Source: Cricetomys ansorgei
Lineage: Eukaryota; Chordata; Mammalia; Rodentia; Nesomyidae
Direction: 5' to 3'
DNA length: 64,000 bases
Assembly: GCA_026225945.1 (NCBI GenBank)
Contig: JAMJFZ010000770.1
Span: forward strand, 807,501 to 871,500
Shown: positions 1 through 10,544 of the stretch, in pieces
Position numbering within the stretch: position 1 is the first letter of the stretch
Layout of the letters: each line of letters starts with the position of its first letter
Notes under the pieces: generated by a model
Told to the model about the DNA's origin: nothing
Database searches by the model: none
What the model saw: only the letters and a program-made list of their open reading frames with translations
Position numbers and translations under genes: made by a program

Positions 1-1002
1 ACACTGTAGAGTTGACACGCTGAAGCGTTTTAATCTGCTTTTGTGTTTTTTAGAAGAGTTTGGAATGTCATCTTAAAAGCCCCAAAGCCAAGGAAGAGAA
101 AATGGAGAAACGCCAAGCCACGTTAAGAATTCAGTGTTAAAAAAATTATCCAGAGAGAGGGAGCAGAGTTCAAGAAGGGGCAGAGGAGTGCAGAGGGCAT
201 GTCCACGCTCACACCTGTAAGCTATTATGACTTTTGAAGTGACTGCTGATGGACGCACTTGGACATTTGAGCTGCCTCACATGTAGGCTTACTGTGTTTA
301 GAGAGCTGCGCAGCCTCTGGAATATCTGCAAGCAGAATCCCAGATCAAACAGCAAAGTCCATGACTAGGGAATATCATGTAGCCATGTGACATGCAGAAA
401 GACCCAGACTATGAGAACCAGCGTCTAAGTAACCGCACTGTATGTGTTTGCACTCGGAGACTTAGCATTGCTCTCATGCCTTTTAAAAATAAGAACCACA
501 GAAAACAAGGTCAAGATACCATAGGAAGAGGAATGTTGAAACATTTCTTTTGATTCATAAGACTGTTCTTTGATTACTAGAACCTACTCATTATCTTATT
601 TTTCTTCAAATTGTCACTGGAGAGCTCATCCAGCATGTGCTCATGTTATGTTTTGCAATTGCAGACATTGTCCTTCTTATTGAGAGCAACAATTTTGTCT
701 GCGCTCGGCCCAACCAAGTCACTCCAAGTCTAACTTCGTTGTGGGATCCGGCACACAAGAACACTCAGCAACTCTCAGTTCACTTTATATAGATCTTTGT
801 CCATATTTCTTAAACTTACTTTCTACAACTTTTGCTTGAAAAACATTGACACCATATGCTACGCAGAAACAGTGCAAAGAACTCACTGAGAATTTAGAGT
901 GATTTATCTCCCAGAGTAGTTTTTGTGTCCTTTAGTGGCAGGTTCTTTGGCTGAATCTTTTTATTACAGGTTAAGAATTAGGACTCAGTCATTTGATATT
1001 TT
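1..1002. other. Intergenic DNA, mostly unassigned
   Basis: No gene or clear SINE is visible here. The part from about 600 to 835 looks like the decayed end of a retroviral-type LTR read on the minus strand: on that strand a TATATAAAG box is followed about 40 bases later by a GGATCCCACAACG-type stretch. I cannot name the family, and there is no open coding region next to it. Confidence 0.3.
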
Positions 1003-1014
1003 TGGTGGTGGTGG

Positions 1015-1145
1015 TGTTTTTGAGACAGGGTCTTATTTCTTGGGTAACCTGGTACTTGCTGTGTAGCCCAGGCTGATTTTGAAGTTGCAGCAACTCTCCT
1101 GCCTCATCTTCTATACTGGGTCTAGAGGAATAAGCATTACACTCA
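1015..1145 (-). mobile_element. B1-like SINE, decayed, minus strand
   Basis: The block begins with TTTTTGAGACAGGGTCT, the reverse complement of a B1 3' end. TGTGTAGCCCAGGCTG and CCTGCCTCATCTTC follow at the expected spacing. The right half is strongly diverged. Confidence 0.7.
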
Positions 1146-1224
1146 GAGATTTATTCTGTTGTTCATCATTTATGTTAATTCCTTGCTTTATTTTTACATG
1201 AATAATTAAAAATAAGATGTGACA

Positions 1225-1226
<2 letters not shown>

Positions 1227-1275
<49 letters not shown>
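1227..1275. repeat. (AT)n microsatellite
   Basis: About 24 uninterrupted AT units. It directly abuts the A/T-rich tail of the minus-strand B2 that follows, so it probably grew from that tail. Confidence 0.95.
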
Positions 1276-1277
<2 letters not shown>

Positions 1278-1279
<2 letters not shown>

Positions 1280-1718
1280 TTATTTATTTATTTATTTTTA
1301 TTTTATGTGTATGGGTATTTTGCCCTATGTATGTATATACCACATCTGTGCATTGGCCATGAAGGCTGGAAAAGGACATTGGAAACCTGGAACTGAAGTG
1401 ACAGACAGTTGTGAGCTGCCATATGGGTGCTTTTAATTGGACTTGAATCCTCCAGAACAATGGTTCTCAACCTGTGGGCTGCGACCTCTTTAGGGGTCAC
1501 AGGGGTCACTTAAGACCAACTGCATATCAGATATTTATATTATGATTCATAACAGTAGCAAAGTTACAGTTACGAAGTAGCAGCAAAATAATTTTCTGGT
1601 TGGGGGTCAGCACAGCATGAGGAGCTGTATTAAAGGGTCGCAGCGTTAGGAAGGTTGAGAACTTCTGCACTAGAAGAAAAACAAGCGCCCTTAACCACTG
1701 AGCCATCTCTCCAGTCCC
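1278..1718 (-). mobile_element. B2 SINE, minus strand, split by a hAT insertion
   Basis: The left part (1278-1449) carries the B2 tail (TTTATTTTATGTGTATGGGT) and TTGTGAGCTGCCATATGGGTGC. The right part (1676-1718) carries the 5' end, CTTAACCACTGAGCCATCTC followed by TCCAG. The two halves are separated by the 210-bp element at 1458-1667 and its duplicated target site, so the B2 was there first. Confidence 0.88.
1458..1667 (+). mobile_element. SPIN-like non-autonomous hAT DNA transposon
   Basis: This 210-bp element has terminal inverted repeats beginning CAATGGTTCTCAACCT and ending AGGTTGAGAACTTCTG. The interior (GCATATCAGATATTTA, ATTCATAACAGTAGCAAAG, GGTTGGGGGTCA, TATTAAAGGGTCGCAG) matches my memory of the SPIN_NA/MITE family of hAT elements, which has been proposed to spread horizontally among tetrapods. 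It is flanked by CTCCAGAA (1450-1457) and CACTAGAA (1668-1675). These match at 6 of 8 bases and resemble the hAT target consensus nTCTAGAn. It encodes nothing. The family name is from memory; the hAT structure is seen directly. Confidence 0.82.
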
Positions 1719-1845
1719 AACATATTATTTTTGCATATTTTTTATAAATAGGTTGAGAGAATAAGGTGGGATGAATGGGAAAATGATGAGACTGATTATT
1801 TTATTTATTTATTTTGGTTTCATTTGTTTGTTGTTTTGTTTTTTG

Positions 1846-1980
1846 GGACAGCACCTCACTGTTTAGCTCTGGCTGTCCTGGAACTCACTATATAGAGCAG
1901 ACTAGCCTCGAACTCACAGAGATCCACCTGCCTCTGCCTCCCAAGTGCTGGGACTAAAGACTTATGATACTACACCCAGC
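1846..1980 (-). mobile_element. B1 SINE, minus strand
   Basis: Contains CTGTCCTGGAACTCACTAT, CACAGAGATCCACCTGCCTC and CCCAAGTGCTGGGACTAAAG in minus-strand B1 order. Confidence 0.9.
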
Positions 1981-1986
1981 TCGAGA

Positions 1987-2034
1987 TTTTTATTTTATTT
2001 TATTTTATTTTATTTTATTTTTTTATTTTATTTT
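1987..2034. repeat. (TTTTA)n tract
   Basis: About nine TTTTA units. This is the expanded A-tail of the minus-strand B1 that follows. Confidence 0.9.
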
Positions 2035-2039
2035 TCCTT

Positions 2040-2180
2040 TTTCAAGCCAGGGTTACTCTGTTGTAACTCTGACTGTCCTGGAACTCATTATGTAGACCAG
2101 GTTGGCCTCAATGTTACAGAGATCCACCTGCCTCTGCCTCTTCAGTGCTGAGACTAGAGGCTTGTGCCACCACCGCCCAG
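2040..2180 (-). mobile_element. B1 SINE, minus strand
   Basis: Contains AGCCAGGGTTACTCTGTTGT, CTGTCCTGGAACTCATTATG, GATCCACCTGCCTCTGCCTC and CACCACCGCCCAG. The variant GTTGTAACTCTG recurs in other B1 copies of this window, which points to one lineage-specific subfamily. Confidence 0.9.
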
Positions 2181-2825
2181 TGAGACTGATTATTTTAACA
2201 TTGGAGGTTCCATGAATTGTTTCTGATAGCAAATTTTTTTGTTCCTTTTTGTCTTTTAATTTTTATTATTCTTTATGAAAGAGATGCCTTTCAGAGCATC
2301 TTGAAAACAAGACTGTACAAGACATCCCGTGCCACATGGTTTGTTCTCTCAGTGTTGGGGATTGGATCTAAGGTCTTCTGCCTTTCAAGCAGTCATCATG
2401 GACCTGTATTTCGAGCCACAGGGCCATCTTACTGACAAATGAGTAAGCTGTGCCAAAGGAAACTCCTGCACATGTTCACTAAGAGACAAATGCAAGAACG
2501 CCAGTAGGCACAGTGTTTAATAACGGCAAAGGTACAGAGAAACACAAATGCATGTCAGTAATGCAGTATGTGTTGTTGTAGGTTGTCATATAGCCATGCA
2601 TTGCTCTATTTTATAGCAGTAAATATTAATGACCCATATATAGCTGATAGTACAAAAGAATCTAAAAAATATATTAGTAAAAAAAAAAGTTAAGTCAAAA
2701 TTAAGTATCAGAGTCCTTGCCTAGGTCCTGTGATCAATTCTTAGCATTTCTAAACTTAAACAATGAATGAAAGAAAACTCCCTTATTCGTGTGCTGTGTT
2801 TTTCACATTCAAATAGTTAAAATAT
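2181..2825. other. Unassigned intergenic DNA
   Basis: A+T-rich DNA with no recognisable gene or repeat. No conserved coding frame is visible. Confidence 0.4.
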
Positions 2826-2985
2826 TCTGGGCCTGGTGACTCATGTCTGTAAACCTAGAGGTTGGCAGTTTAAAGCACGAGAATTGTCTTGAATTTGAGA
2901 CCAATCAGAACTGAATAAGTTTCAGGGCAACCTGGGCCACAGTGTAAGACTCTGTCTTCAACTGCAAAGACAAAACTTAAAATCA
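2826..2985 (+). mobile_element. Decayed B1/B4-type SINE, plus strand
   Basis: GGGCCTGGTGACTCATG, GTAAACCTAGAGGTTGGCAG, GAGACCAATCAGAACTG and AGGGCAACCTGGGCCACA lie in SINE order, but divergence is high. Confidence 0.6.
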
Positions 2986-3026
2986 AAACAAAAGGTTTAA
3001 GAGAATTATTTACAAACTGGGTATTT

Positions 3027-3230
3027 GGGGGCTGAAGAGATGGCCCAGTGGTTAAGAGCACTTGCTCTTACAGAGGCTTCAGTTCCCAGCACCACGCGTT
3101 GGCTTACAACCATCCATTTCAGGACACCAGTGCCCTCTTCTAACCTCTGTGGGCACCAGACTCACACATGGCACACATACCTACATGTAGACAAAACACT
3201 TGAGTACATAAAATAAAATAGATAAAAAAT
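3027..3230 (+). mobile_element. B2 SINE, plus strand
   Basis: Begins GGGGCTGAAGAGATGGCCCA followed by GTGGTTAAGAGCACTTGC, the tRNA-derived B2 head, and ends in an AT-rich tail with ATAAAATAAAATAG. Confidence 0.92.
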
Positions 3231-3350
3231 TAGATATTTGATCCTTGGTCCCCTTTTCTTTATCAAGGATACAAATCATTCATGTTCTCAGAGATTCTGG
3301 AGAGGAAAAGCCAACTTTTTTTTTAAAGGAAAAACACTATAAAACAAATA

Positions 3351-3500
3351 TTTATTTTATTTTTACGTGTATTTGTGTGTGTCTGGCATGTGTATTCAGG
3401 TGCTCAAGGATTCCCCAGAACTGGAGCTACAAGTGGGCAGTCAATGTGGGTGCTGGGAACTGAATTCTTGTCAGTGGCAAATACTGTTAAACATCAGACA
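3351..3500 (-). mobile_element. B2/B3-type SINE, minus strand, decayed
   Basis: TTATTTTATTTTTACGTGTA, CCCCAGAACTGGAGCTACA and TGGGTGCTGGGAACTGAA are in minus-strand B2 order. The 5' tRNA-like end is degraded. Confidence 0.75.
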
Positions 3501-3965
3501 GATTGCAAGATTTGTCTCCAAAACACCTGTTTATCCTTTATCCAGATTCATTTATTTTATTTAATTCATGGTTAAAGGGATTTACTCTCTCAGAGTATAC
3601 AGATTGTATCTGAACTATTTGGAGATGAATTGCATGTATTCGCTCCTTTGCCTTCGATACTTCGTTGTATATTTCTATTCTACAGTTCCAGTGTCAGGAA
3701 CCTAATATTGAAACAGTGTTTTAAAAAAGATCTACAACTCATTGCATTTGTTACCTTCTGATGTTCTTTGCAGCATTTGAGTTTTCTTCCACTAGAGGCT
3801 GCAGTGTGCTACCGCAGTACACATCATTTTTCTTCAGCCTCTTTTGTGTGGAAAAGACTCCTTAGCCTGTCTGTGACCTTTCCAATAGTGACATTTTTAT
3901 TTTATTATTATTTATTTAAAAAGAGACGTTGAACTTAAAAATATTTTTACTTATTCTTTTTTTTT
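3501..3965. other. Unassigned intergenic DNA
   Basis: No gene or clear repeat. The DNA is A+T-rich, with a short ATTTATTT-type tract near 3896-3925. Confidence 0.4.
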
Positions 3966-3969
3966 TTTA

Positions 3970-4139
3970 GTTTTATTTATTTATGGTGTTTTCTTGCATG
4001 TATGTCTGTGTGAGGGTGTCGGGTCCCCTGTAACAGGACTCAGAGGCAGTTGTGACTGCCATGTAGGTGCTAGGAATTAAAACCTGATCCTCTGGAAGAG
4101 CAGCCAGTGCTCTTAAGGCTGAGCCATCTCTCCAGCCCT
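3970..4139 (-). mobile_element. B2/B3-type SINE, minus strand
   Basis: Ends CTCTTAAGGCTGAGCCATCT followed by CTCCAGCCCT, the reverse complement of the B2 5' end. CCTCTGGAAGAGCAGCCAGT and TGCCATGTAGGTGCTAGGAA are present upstream. Confidence 0.9.
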
Positions 4140-4395
4140 GATAGTATTTTTAAAGTAAGCTGTTTTTTGTTTTTTTGTTTTTAAAGAGAATGATTTCATT
4201 TTGAATTTGTTTGATGTTTTCTCAAGATTATATTTAGGTTACAGATTTTTAATCAAATGCTTAAAATGGTGTGTTCTCGGATTAGCACACAGTCCACAGT
4301 ATCTGTCTCCCTCACATTAATGATATTAATTTAGATAATTTGGACGATGACATGTTCTTTGTTCACTAAGGATGAAAGCTTTTGCAAAGACTTCT

Positions 4396-4541
4396 CTTTT
4401 CTTCTTTTGCTTTCCCCTCCCTCTCTTCCTTCCTTCCTCTCTTCCTCTCTCCCCTCCCTCTCTTCCTTCCTTCCTCTCTTCCTCCCTCTCTCCCTCCCTC
4501 CCTCCCTCCCTTCCTCCCTTTTTTCCTTCCTTCCTTCCTTG
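4396..4541. repeat. Polypyrimidine tract (CTTCC/CTCC)n
   Basis: Almost pure C/T on the + strand for about 145 bases, in irregular CCTTCC and CCCTCC units. The open frames across it, on both strands, encode only low-complexity Leu/Pro/Ser or Lys/Arg/Glu strings and are not genes. Confidence 0.95.
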
Positions 4542-4685
4542 CAGGTCAAGCTCTCAATGTGTGTGTTGCTCAAGCTGGCTTGAAACCTGCTGTATATCCC
4601 AGAGAAATCTTGGCTTTTTTCTGTCTCTGCCTCTTCTGCAAATTCTGAGATTACAGGTGTACATCGTCATTCCTAGCTTTCCTTC
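4542..4685 (-). mobile_element. Decayed B1-like SINE, minus strand
   Basis: CTCAAGCTGGCTTGAAACC, CTGCCTCTTCTGCAAATTCT and GAGATTACAGGTGTACATC retain B1 spacing. The preceding polypyrimidine tract probably derives from its tail. Confidence 0.6.
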
Positions 4686-6411
4686 TTCCTTCCCAGATTT
4701 AAAATTTTTAGCTTTTTCACCTAAAAAAGCCTGCTGATGGCACCTCATTGCTGCTACTCACTCCAATCCCTGGACCCTTCATAGCAAGCAGAGACACCTT
4801 CACTCTGTAGCTTTGAGAACGTGCCAACTTTGGCAGCTGACCTTTAATGTACCAGAGATCAGTGGCATTGATTCATGTGAGCATGTAGCTTGTAGCCCAC
4901 CTGTGTGGTGGCAGTCTAAGGTCTGAGGCTGAGGCTAATAGTAATCCTGTCTGGTTTTGGAAGAAGTGAATTGGAATTTCTTTGCTGATTTGGCCATCAT
5001 AATATCCTGTAAAATCCTAATTTGGGAATTCTTCACTGGGGTCGCCCTATTCCCTGAAGGCTTCTTTCTAGAGCCCTTACACATCTCTGTCCAGAAATGG
5101 TTTTCTGTCCCATTTTGGAGGATTGCTATGTTTTGTGGCAAAGACAACAGAAAGAAAATTGACGTAGGAATGGGATTCTCCAGTCAAGGACATGGGAGCA
5201 GCACAGATAACATCAGACACAGAGAGTGGCCTCGGGTACTGTCCCTCTTACTGCCTTTTACTGCCTCTCACTGTCCCTCTTGCCTTTTCTAGGAAAAAAA
5301 AAATCTTGTGAAGATGTAACTCACCCTACCCAATTCAGCTGAACCTTTTCCAGAGACAGTCACTCCACAGTATTCTTCCCCACACAGTTGGGAATTGAAT
5401 ACTTACCTGTGGAAGTGTGACCTATTGCAATGTCATATGCTTTCAGGAAAATATGACTTTATCAAGAACCTGCTTGCCTTCACAAGAGCTGTACCTGGGG
5501 ATACAAAGAACTTTATAGTTTGTTCCTAGCGTGGTTGACTAGGTGCTTGACTGCAGCACCAAGAACACTGGGACAGAGTTCTGTGCCCACTGATTTCTAG
5601 GGAGTGTCCCTTGAACTCCTTTCTAGCTCCATTCGCAGGGTGGCAGCAACCACGCTGGGATCCAGAGGAGGCTCTGACAGCTGCTGTCCTAGCTCTCTAG
5701 AAAGCAGCAGAGGATCATCTCCACGATGGTAAGTGATCATTTCCCCAGCTGCAACTCTACCACGTGGCCGTAGATCTGACATCTCATGGTGTCTCCACAG
5801 GAGAGGCTCCACTCTGAAAAATGGAAATCTTAGAGTACTTCATGTTAGCAAGACCTTTAACTTCTATGCACTCAGGCAGCATCGTGCATCCTGTGCCATG
5901 GCCTTCACAAAGGTTTGGCTCCGTCAGCATCTGTGCCTAGGGATACTTTCTTACTGACAGTTTCCATTCAAAAATAAATAAAAACAAACACCTAACATAG
6001 AGTTGTTCTCTTTTGTGAAGAGATGATAATGTCACCGTCCCATTTGGCTTTGTCATCAGACTCAAGTGGTTTTACATCTTGTGGTTGCAAGTTTCACCAC
6101 TGTGGACAAAGCCACAGAGAAGGATGTTTGTTTACTTAGATTGGCTGTGCTCCAGACAGCTGGTCAACCACCACCAACTGGTGAAATCCCAGGCAGCAGT
6201 TGGCAGATACATCGATATTCTCAAGACAAAATACATCTGGAGTCCTGTGTGTAATCTTCATGCTACTCAGAAACTGATAGAAAGGCAATCATAGCTGCCA
6301 AAAAAGATCCGGATGCTACCCACAGTGCATTGGATTCACCAGCTGTGTGTGTGAGCCCGCTGGCTGGCAGACAGAGCAGAGGCAAGGACTTTAGACTCTT
6401 TTGTTTCTTAC
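4686..6411. other. Unassigned intergenic DNA
   Basis: No SINE is recognisable across about 1.7 kb. Short open frames occur (for example 4957-5292 and 6066-6294) but match no family I know. A possible splice donor (GATGGTAAGT, 5725-5734) and acceptor (GTCTCCACAG, 5792-5801) lie upstream of an AATAAA at 5974-5983. That could be chance or a fragment of a noncoding transcript. Confidence 0.3.
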
Positions 6412-6737
6412 TTGGTTTTTGCATGTATGTGTGTAGATACATGTATGTGTGCATGTGGAGGTCTTATGTTGACGTCAGGTGTCTTCCTCTGTCACTCTCC
6501 ACTTTATATACTGAGGCAGGGTTTCTTGCTGAACTCAGAGCTTGCCAGTTTGTCTAGTTCAGCTAGCCAGCTTGCTTAGGGAATCCCTTGTCTTTGTCTC
6601 CCATGTGCTGGGATGACAGGCAGGCTGTGCTTACCTGATACTTATATTTACATGGATCCCGGGGATCCTAGCTTTAACCCTCACATTCGGGTAGCAAGGG
6701 CTGTGGTCTACTGAGCTGTCTCCCCAGCCACCCATTG
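6412..6737 (-). mobile_element. B4 SINE, minus strand, near full length
   Basis: Contains GGAGGTCTTATGTTGACGTC, TCAGGTGTCTTCCTCTGTC, CCATGTGCTGGGATGACAGG and the ID-derived end CTGAGCTGTCTCCCCAGCC, the order expected for a minus-strand B4 of about 300 bp. Confidence 0.8.
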
Positions 6738-6744
6738 CTTATGT

Positions 6745-6950
6745 GCAGTATATCCCTTCCTGTGTATACATCTTGGATAGCAGCAAAATGCACACACTTT
6801 TCTATACCATCATTGTTTTCTCTCAGTAATGTATCTTGGCAATTACTCCGCAGTTGTATGTATAGTTGTTTTCCTCATTTCTGTTTATAGGTGTATAGTC
6901 CTCTATGACATGAGTATTTGGATGTATTTTATAAGGGTGTCAAGAAAGAG
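6745..6950 (-). mobile_element. Possible ancient LINE-1 3' remnant, minus strand
   Basis: CTTCCTGTGTATACATCTTG, TTTTCCTCATTTCTGTTTAT and TATAGTCCTCTATGACATGA resemble the antisense 3' region of old mammalian L1 elements. The divergence makes this tentative. Confidence 0.35.
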
Positions 6951-6955
6951 TCAAG

Positions 6956-7025
6956 GGCTGGGGAGATAGCCCAGCGGTGGAGTACTTGCCTAGCATACAT
7001 GAGGCCCCAGGTCAGTCTGTAGTAA
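6956..7025 (+). mobile_element. ID SINE, plus strand
   Basis: GGGCTGGGGAGATAGCCCAG followed by CGGTGGAGTACTTGCCTAGC and GAGGCCCCAGGTCAGTC is the tRNA-Ala-derived ID element. Confidence 0.88.
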
Positions 7026-7516
7026 CAGGTGGGAAAAGACTCAGAGCATTAGAAATCTGGAAGAAATGTTCTTTGATTTTAGCCAACCTATGCATGACTC
7101 AAGTGTCCTGGAAGAGACACTTGTTAGCTTATGCTAACAGAGAGATGGTTAGTTGAACAATATCAGCCCGAGACTGACTCTTGTTCTACACAAATAAATC
7201 TTTGTTCCGAGGTCAAGAGGAGCTGGGAGGATACGAGGAGAGAAAAAGCTGTTTCTCTCCCTGTTTTTCCTTTTTCTCTCTATCCCAAGCCTGGAGTGAC
7301 CCAGGGAATAGCTGTCTCTCAGAGTAGAGGGTTCTCATACCATGTGATCTCAGGGAAGTCCTGCTATGCTGTTGTAAGCCCTCTTTCCTGGCTATTTCTC
7401 CTATGGGCAAATGAGGTGTGCCTTTCACAAATCTCTGAATATACCCAAAGAGAAAATAATGTAATCTCAAAGTCCTCTTCTATTTCCTATCCCATGTTAT
7501 GCTGGGCGATATTAAC
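7026..7516. other. Unassigned intergenic DNA
   Basis: A 134-codon open frame runs from 7131 to 7535 but enters a SINE at its end and has no recognisable domain. I do not call it a gene. Confidence 0.35.
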
Positions 7517-7728
7517 TATTGGGCTGGTGAGGTAGCTTCAGTTGGTAAGGGCACTTGCTGCCGATTCCAACGACCTGAATTCTATTCTTGGGACCCACAT
7601 GGTTCAAGAAAATAATCAGCCCTGAAACTGTCCTCTGACCTCTGCAAATACTGTGGCATGTACTTGCTCATATACATACAAACAATACACACATGCATGC
7701 ATACATACATAGATACATACATACATGT
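7517..7728 (+). mobile_element. B3-type SINE, plus strand, with (CATA)n tail
   Basis: Head GGGCTGGTGAGGTAGCTTCA, middle CGACCTGAATTCTATTCTTG and CCTCTGACCTCTGCAAATAC. The tail has expanded into ACATACATACATAGATACA units. Confidence 0.85.
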
Positions 7729-8089
7729 TAACACATTATCCAGTTTGCTGAAGCAGGGTTCCAGTGAGCACCACACAGATATCAGTAGTCAGATGTGCAG
7801 CAGCTCAGTGAAGTGAATAGAATAAGAATCAGGTAAAGTGGAACACAGAAGGAGCTGGTGCTTCTCATCACTTCCCTGTCGGTCTCCATCCTCACCCATC
7901 CTCACTTCTCCCCAAGGGGAAGACATGAAGACATGCTCATAGAGCTGGCCATACACGTTTGACCTATGCACACAGAAGATGAGAACACTGTACGTTGTTG
8001 GAGCCTTATGCGTAAAGCCATACGAAGAAGATTTTTGAGCAGTCTTAAAAAAGAAATCACAAAAGTAGGTATAATGGTTATTTTTACTT

Positions 8090-8440
8090 GTCAGCGTGGC
8101 ACAATCTAGAATCACCTGGGAAGTAAGTCTTAGTGAGGGGTTGTCTGCTCAGGTTGGCTGTGGGAGATTGTCTTGATGATGTTAGCTGATGCAGGAAGAC
8201 CTAGCTACGGTAGACAACACCGTTCCCTGGGGGCAGGTCCTGGACTGTAAGAATGGAAGACAGGCTGAGCACTAAGCCTGCAGGCATGCATTCACACCTT
8301 CTCTGCTCTGGACTGTGGATAGAACGAACTGCTTCAAGTTCCTGCTGTCTTGACTTTCCCACCCTGATGGACTGTAACTTGGAATTATGGGTTACAATGA
8401 GTTTCTTTACCCTAATCATAATAACAGGAAAGAAAGTGGG
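8090..8440 (+). mobile_element. URR1-like hAT-Charlie DNA element
   Basis: TAGAATCACCTGGGAAGTAA, GTGGGAGATTGTCTTGATG, GACTGTGGATAGAACGAACT, GCTTCAAGTTCCTGCTGTCT and GATGGACTGTAACTTGGAAT follow the order I recall for the rodent URR1 non-autonomous element. It has no coding capacity. The family assignment is from memory. Confidence 0.7.
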
Positions 8441-8537
8441 CAGAAATTGGTGCCAGGAATGTGATTGTTGATTGTGCTGAATGTGACTTTAGTTCATAGG
8501 ATTTTGTTTTGTGGGAGGAATTTGAAAGATTTTGGAG

Positions 8538-8725
8538 TGCTGGAGGGATGGCCCAGAGGTTAAGAGCACTTACCACTCTTCTAGAAGACCTGAATTCAAT
8601 TCCCAGCACTCAAGTTAGGCAATTCACAGAAGCCTGTAACCCTAGCTCCAGGGGATCTGGTACCCTCTCTGGCTTCCAAGAAGCACCTGTCTACAGGACA
8701 CACACACACACACACACACACACAG
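8538..8725 (+). mobile_element. B2 SINE, plus strand, with (CA)n tail
   Basis: GTGCTGGAGGGATGGCCCAG and AGGTTAAGAGCACTTACCAC form the B2 head. The tail ends in a pure CA run at 8698-8724. Confidence 0.9.
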
Positions 8726-8875
8726 AGCTCATCCAGAGGACCAGGTTCAGTTCCAGCACCCACGTGGCAGCTCACAACTGTCTGTAAACTCCAATTCTAG
8801 AGAATCTGGTGTTCTTACATAAACATACATGCAGGCAAAACATCAATACACATAAAAATAAATAAACATTAAAAT
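8726..8875 (+). mobile_element. Second, 5'-truncated B2 in tandem
   Basis: Directly after the CA tail, a second B2 body (GTTCAGTTCCAGCACCCACG, TGGCAGCTCACAACTGTCTG) lacks its tRNA-like head and ends in AAAATAAATAAACATT. The pair is a head-to-tail B2 array. Confidence 0.85.
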
Positions 8876-9077
8876 TTTTTTGGAACTTTGGGCTGTAAAA
8901 GGCATTGAGTTCTGTAAGCAGAGCTTAATGGGCTCAAGCTACCCTCACCCTGATGATTATCCTTCTTAAGTCTCACAAATGCTGTGATTTAGGTGTGTTC
9001 CACTATACCTGGCTTAAACTAATATATATGTATATTGAATCTATAATTATATATCTATAGAGTATATGCATATATTC

Positions 9078-9078
<1 letters not shown>

Positions 9079-9112
<34 letters not shown>

Positions 9113-9275
9113 TGCCAGTGGGGTGGCTGCATGTGCCATGGCACACTGTGTGGAGGTCAGAAGACACTTCACAGGAGTCCATTTTCTCCTTCTTCTATGT
9201 GGATTTCAGGGATTGAATTCAAGCAGTCTGACTTTGAGTAAAATGCCTTTACCCATTGAGCCATCTTACTAGTCC
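9079..9275 (-). mobile_element. (GT)n and B3-type SINE, minus strand
   Basis: A GT run at 9079-9110 precedes GGAGGTCAGAAGACACTTC, GATTTCAGGGATTGAATTCA and TTTACCCATTGAGCCATCTT, the reverse complement of a B3 element. Confidence 0.8.
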
Positions 9276-9355
9276 TAATTATATTTAAATTGTCCAGCAT
9301 ATACAAGACCTGAATTCCACTTCAACCACTGAAAATACACACACACAATAAATAA

Positions 9356-9530
9356 GCCAGGTGGTGGTGGTTCACGCCTTTAATCCCAGCACTCAGGAGG
9401 CAGAGGGAGGTTGATCTCTGTTATTTCGAAGCTAGCCTGGTCTACAGAATGAGTTCCAGGACAGAGTTACAACAGAGAAACCCTGTTTCTCAACAAACAA
9501 TAAAGCAATAAACAATAAAAAATAAATGCA
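9356..9530 (+). mobile_element. B1 SINE, plus strand
   Basis: CACGCCTTTAATCCCAGCAC, GCCTGGTCTACAGAATGAGT and CAGAGAAACCCTGTTTCTC are diagnostic. The tail is a degenerate A-rich run. Confidence 0.95.
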
Positions 9531-9597
9531 AGAAAAATAGATTCATTCAAAAAATGTATGGCTATACCCACATAGGGAGTTATTAAGGCTCAGATGA

Positions 9598-9660
9598 GGG
9601 CTGGCAGGATGGTTAGCAGGTAAAAGGCACATCTGTACAAGCCTGATGACCCGGGAATAA
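9598..9660 (+). mobile_element. B3 SINE 5' fragment, plus strand
   Basis: AGGGCTGGCAGGATGGTTAG and GCCTGATGACCCGGGA resemble the first 60 bases of a B3. The rest is missing. Confidence 0.55.
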
Positions 9661-9938
9661 GAAACACTTAAATTTAACAAAGAGAAGTGAATGAGTTTCT
9701 TTATAATCTGAATGTAAGGAAAACCTTACTTACTATAACTCAATTTCTAAAATCCATATGGAAAGATTTATAGTTCAAATCTCTCTGTAGATCTATAGCT
9801 GCATATGCATGTTTGTAGCTGTGTGTATGTTATACATACATGGCCTTTAATAACTACTGAACTATATAGTTGAAAACAGTGAACTTTATGGTACATGACT
9901 TTATCTTGATAAAGTTGACGGTATAAAAAGGATGAAGA

Positions 9939-10170
9939 CTGGAGCTGGTGGCTTAGTTTAGTTGACAGAATGTTTGCTAGTGTGCATGGAGCTCTGGGCC
10001 TCACAAACTGAGTGTGGTTGTATACTGGGGAGGTAGAGGCAGGAGAATCGGAAGTTCAGATATGTCTTCAGCTACAGCTACATGGGGAGTTTGAGGCTTC
10101 CCTAGGCTACATAAAACCTTGTCTCAGAGAGAAGGAGAGAAAGGGAGAGATGAAGGAGAAAGGAAGGGAG
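9939..10170 (+). mobile_element. ID-B1 composite SINE (B4-type) with (GA)n tail
   Basis: A weak ID-like head (CTTAGTTTAGTTGACAGAAT) is followed by B1 sequence (GGGGAGGTAGAGGCAGGAG, TAGGCTACATAAAACCTTGT) and a GGGAGAGA purine tail. That is the composition of B4-family SINEs. Confidence 0.65.
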
Positions 10171-10544
10171 AGAGAGAGATGGGGTATTGCCGAGACTGAT
10201 AAAAAATAGTTTACAGAAAATCAAGGCAAACTAAACAAGCAAGCAGAGACCTGGAGAAATGTCCAGCACCACCCACATAGGGGGTGTGAGGCAAAGGAGA
10301 TGTGAATGTATTGAAGTGCTCGACTTGTCGGAATGAGAGTGTCGAAAGTGTTTCTTCATGATGTTTTTCTATGTCTCATGAAAGCTTTTTATCTTAACTC
10401 TCCCTTCCAGGGTGTTTATCTAGCAAACGGCCAGGCAGGACAGAGGACATATGTTCTCTGATCAATATAATAAAGAAAACATTTTCCTCTGGGACAGTTT
10501 GGTATCTCGGTCATCAGCTCTTAAAATTAGAGGTTTCTTTTCTC
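10171..10544. other. Unassigned intergenic DNA
   Basis: No gene or clear repeat. Confidence 0.4.

Noticed and set aside
4331..4737. Overlapping open frames of 78-121 codons
   Set aside because: They are created by a polypyrimidine tract next to a decayed B1.
5725..5983. Possible small exon-intron pair with an AATAAA downstream
   Set aside because: Single donor and acceptor matches occur by chance at this rate and no coding or conserved sequence supports them. Kept only as a remark in the region entry.
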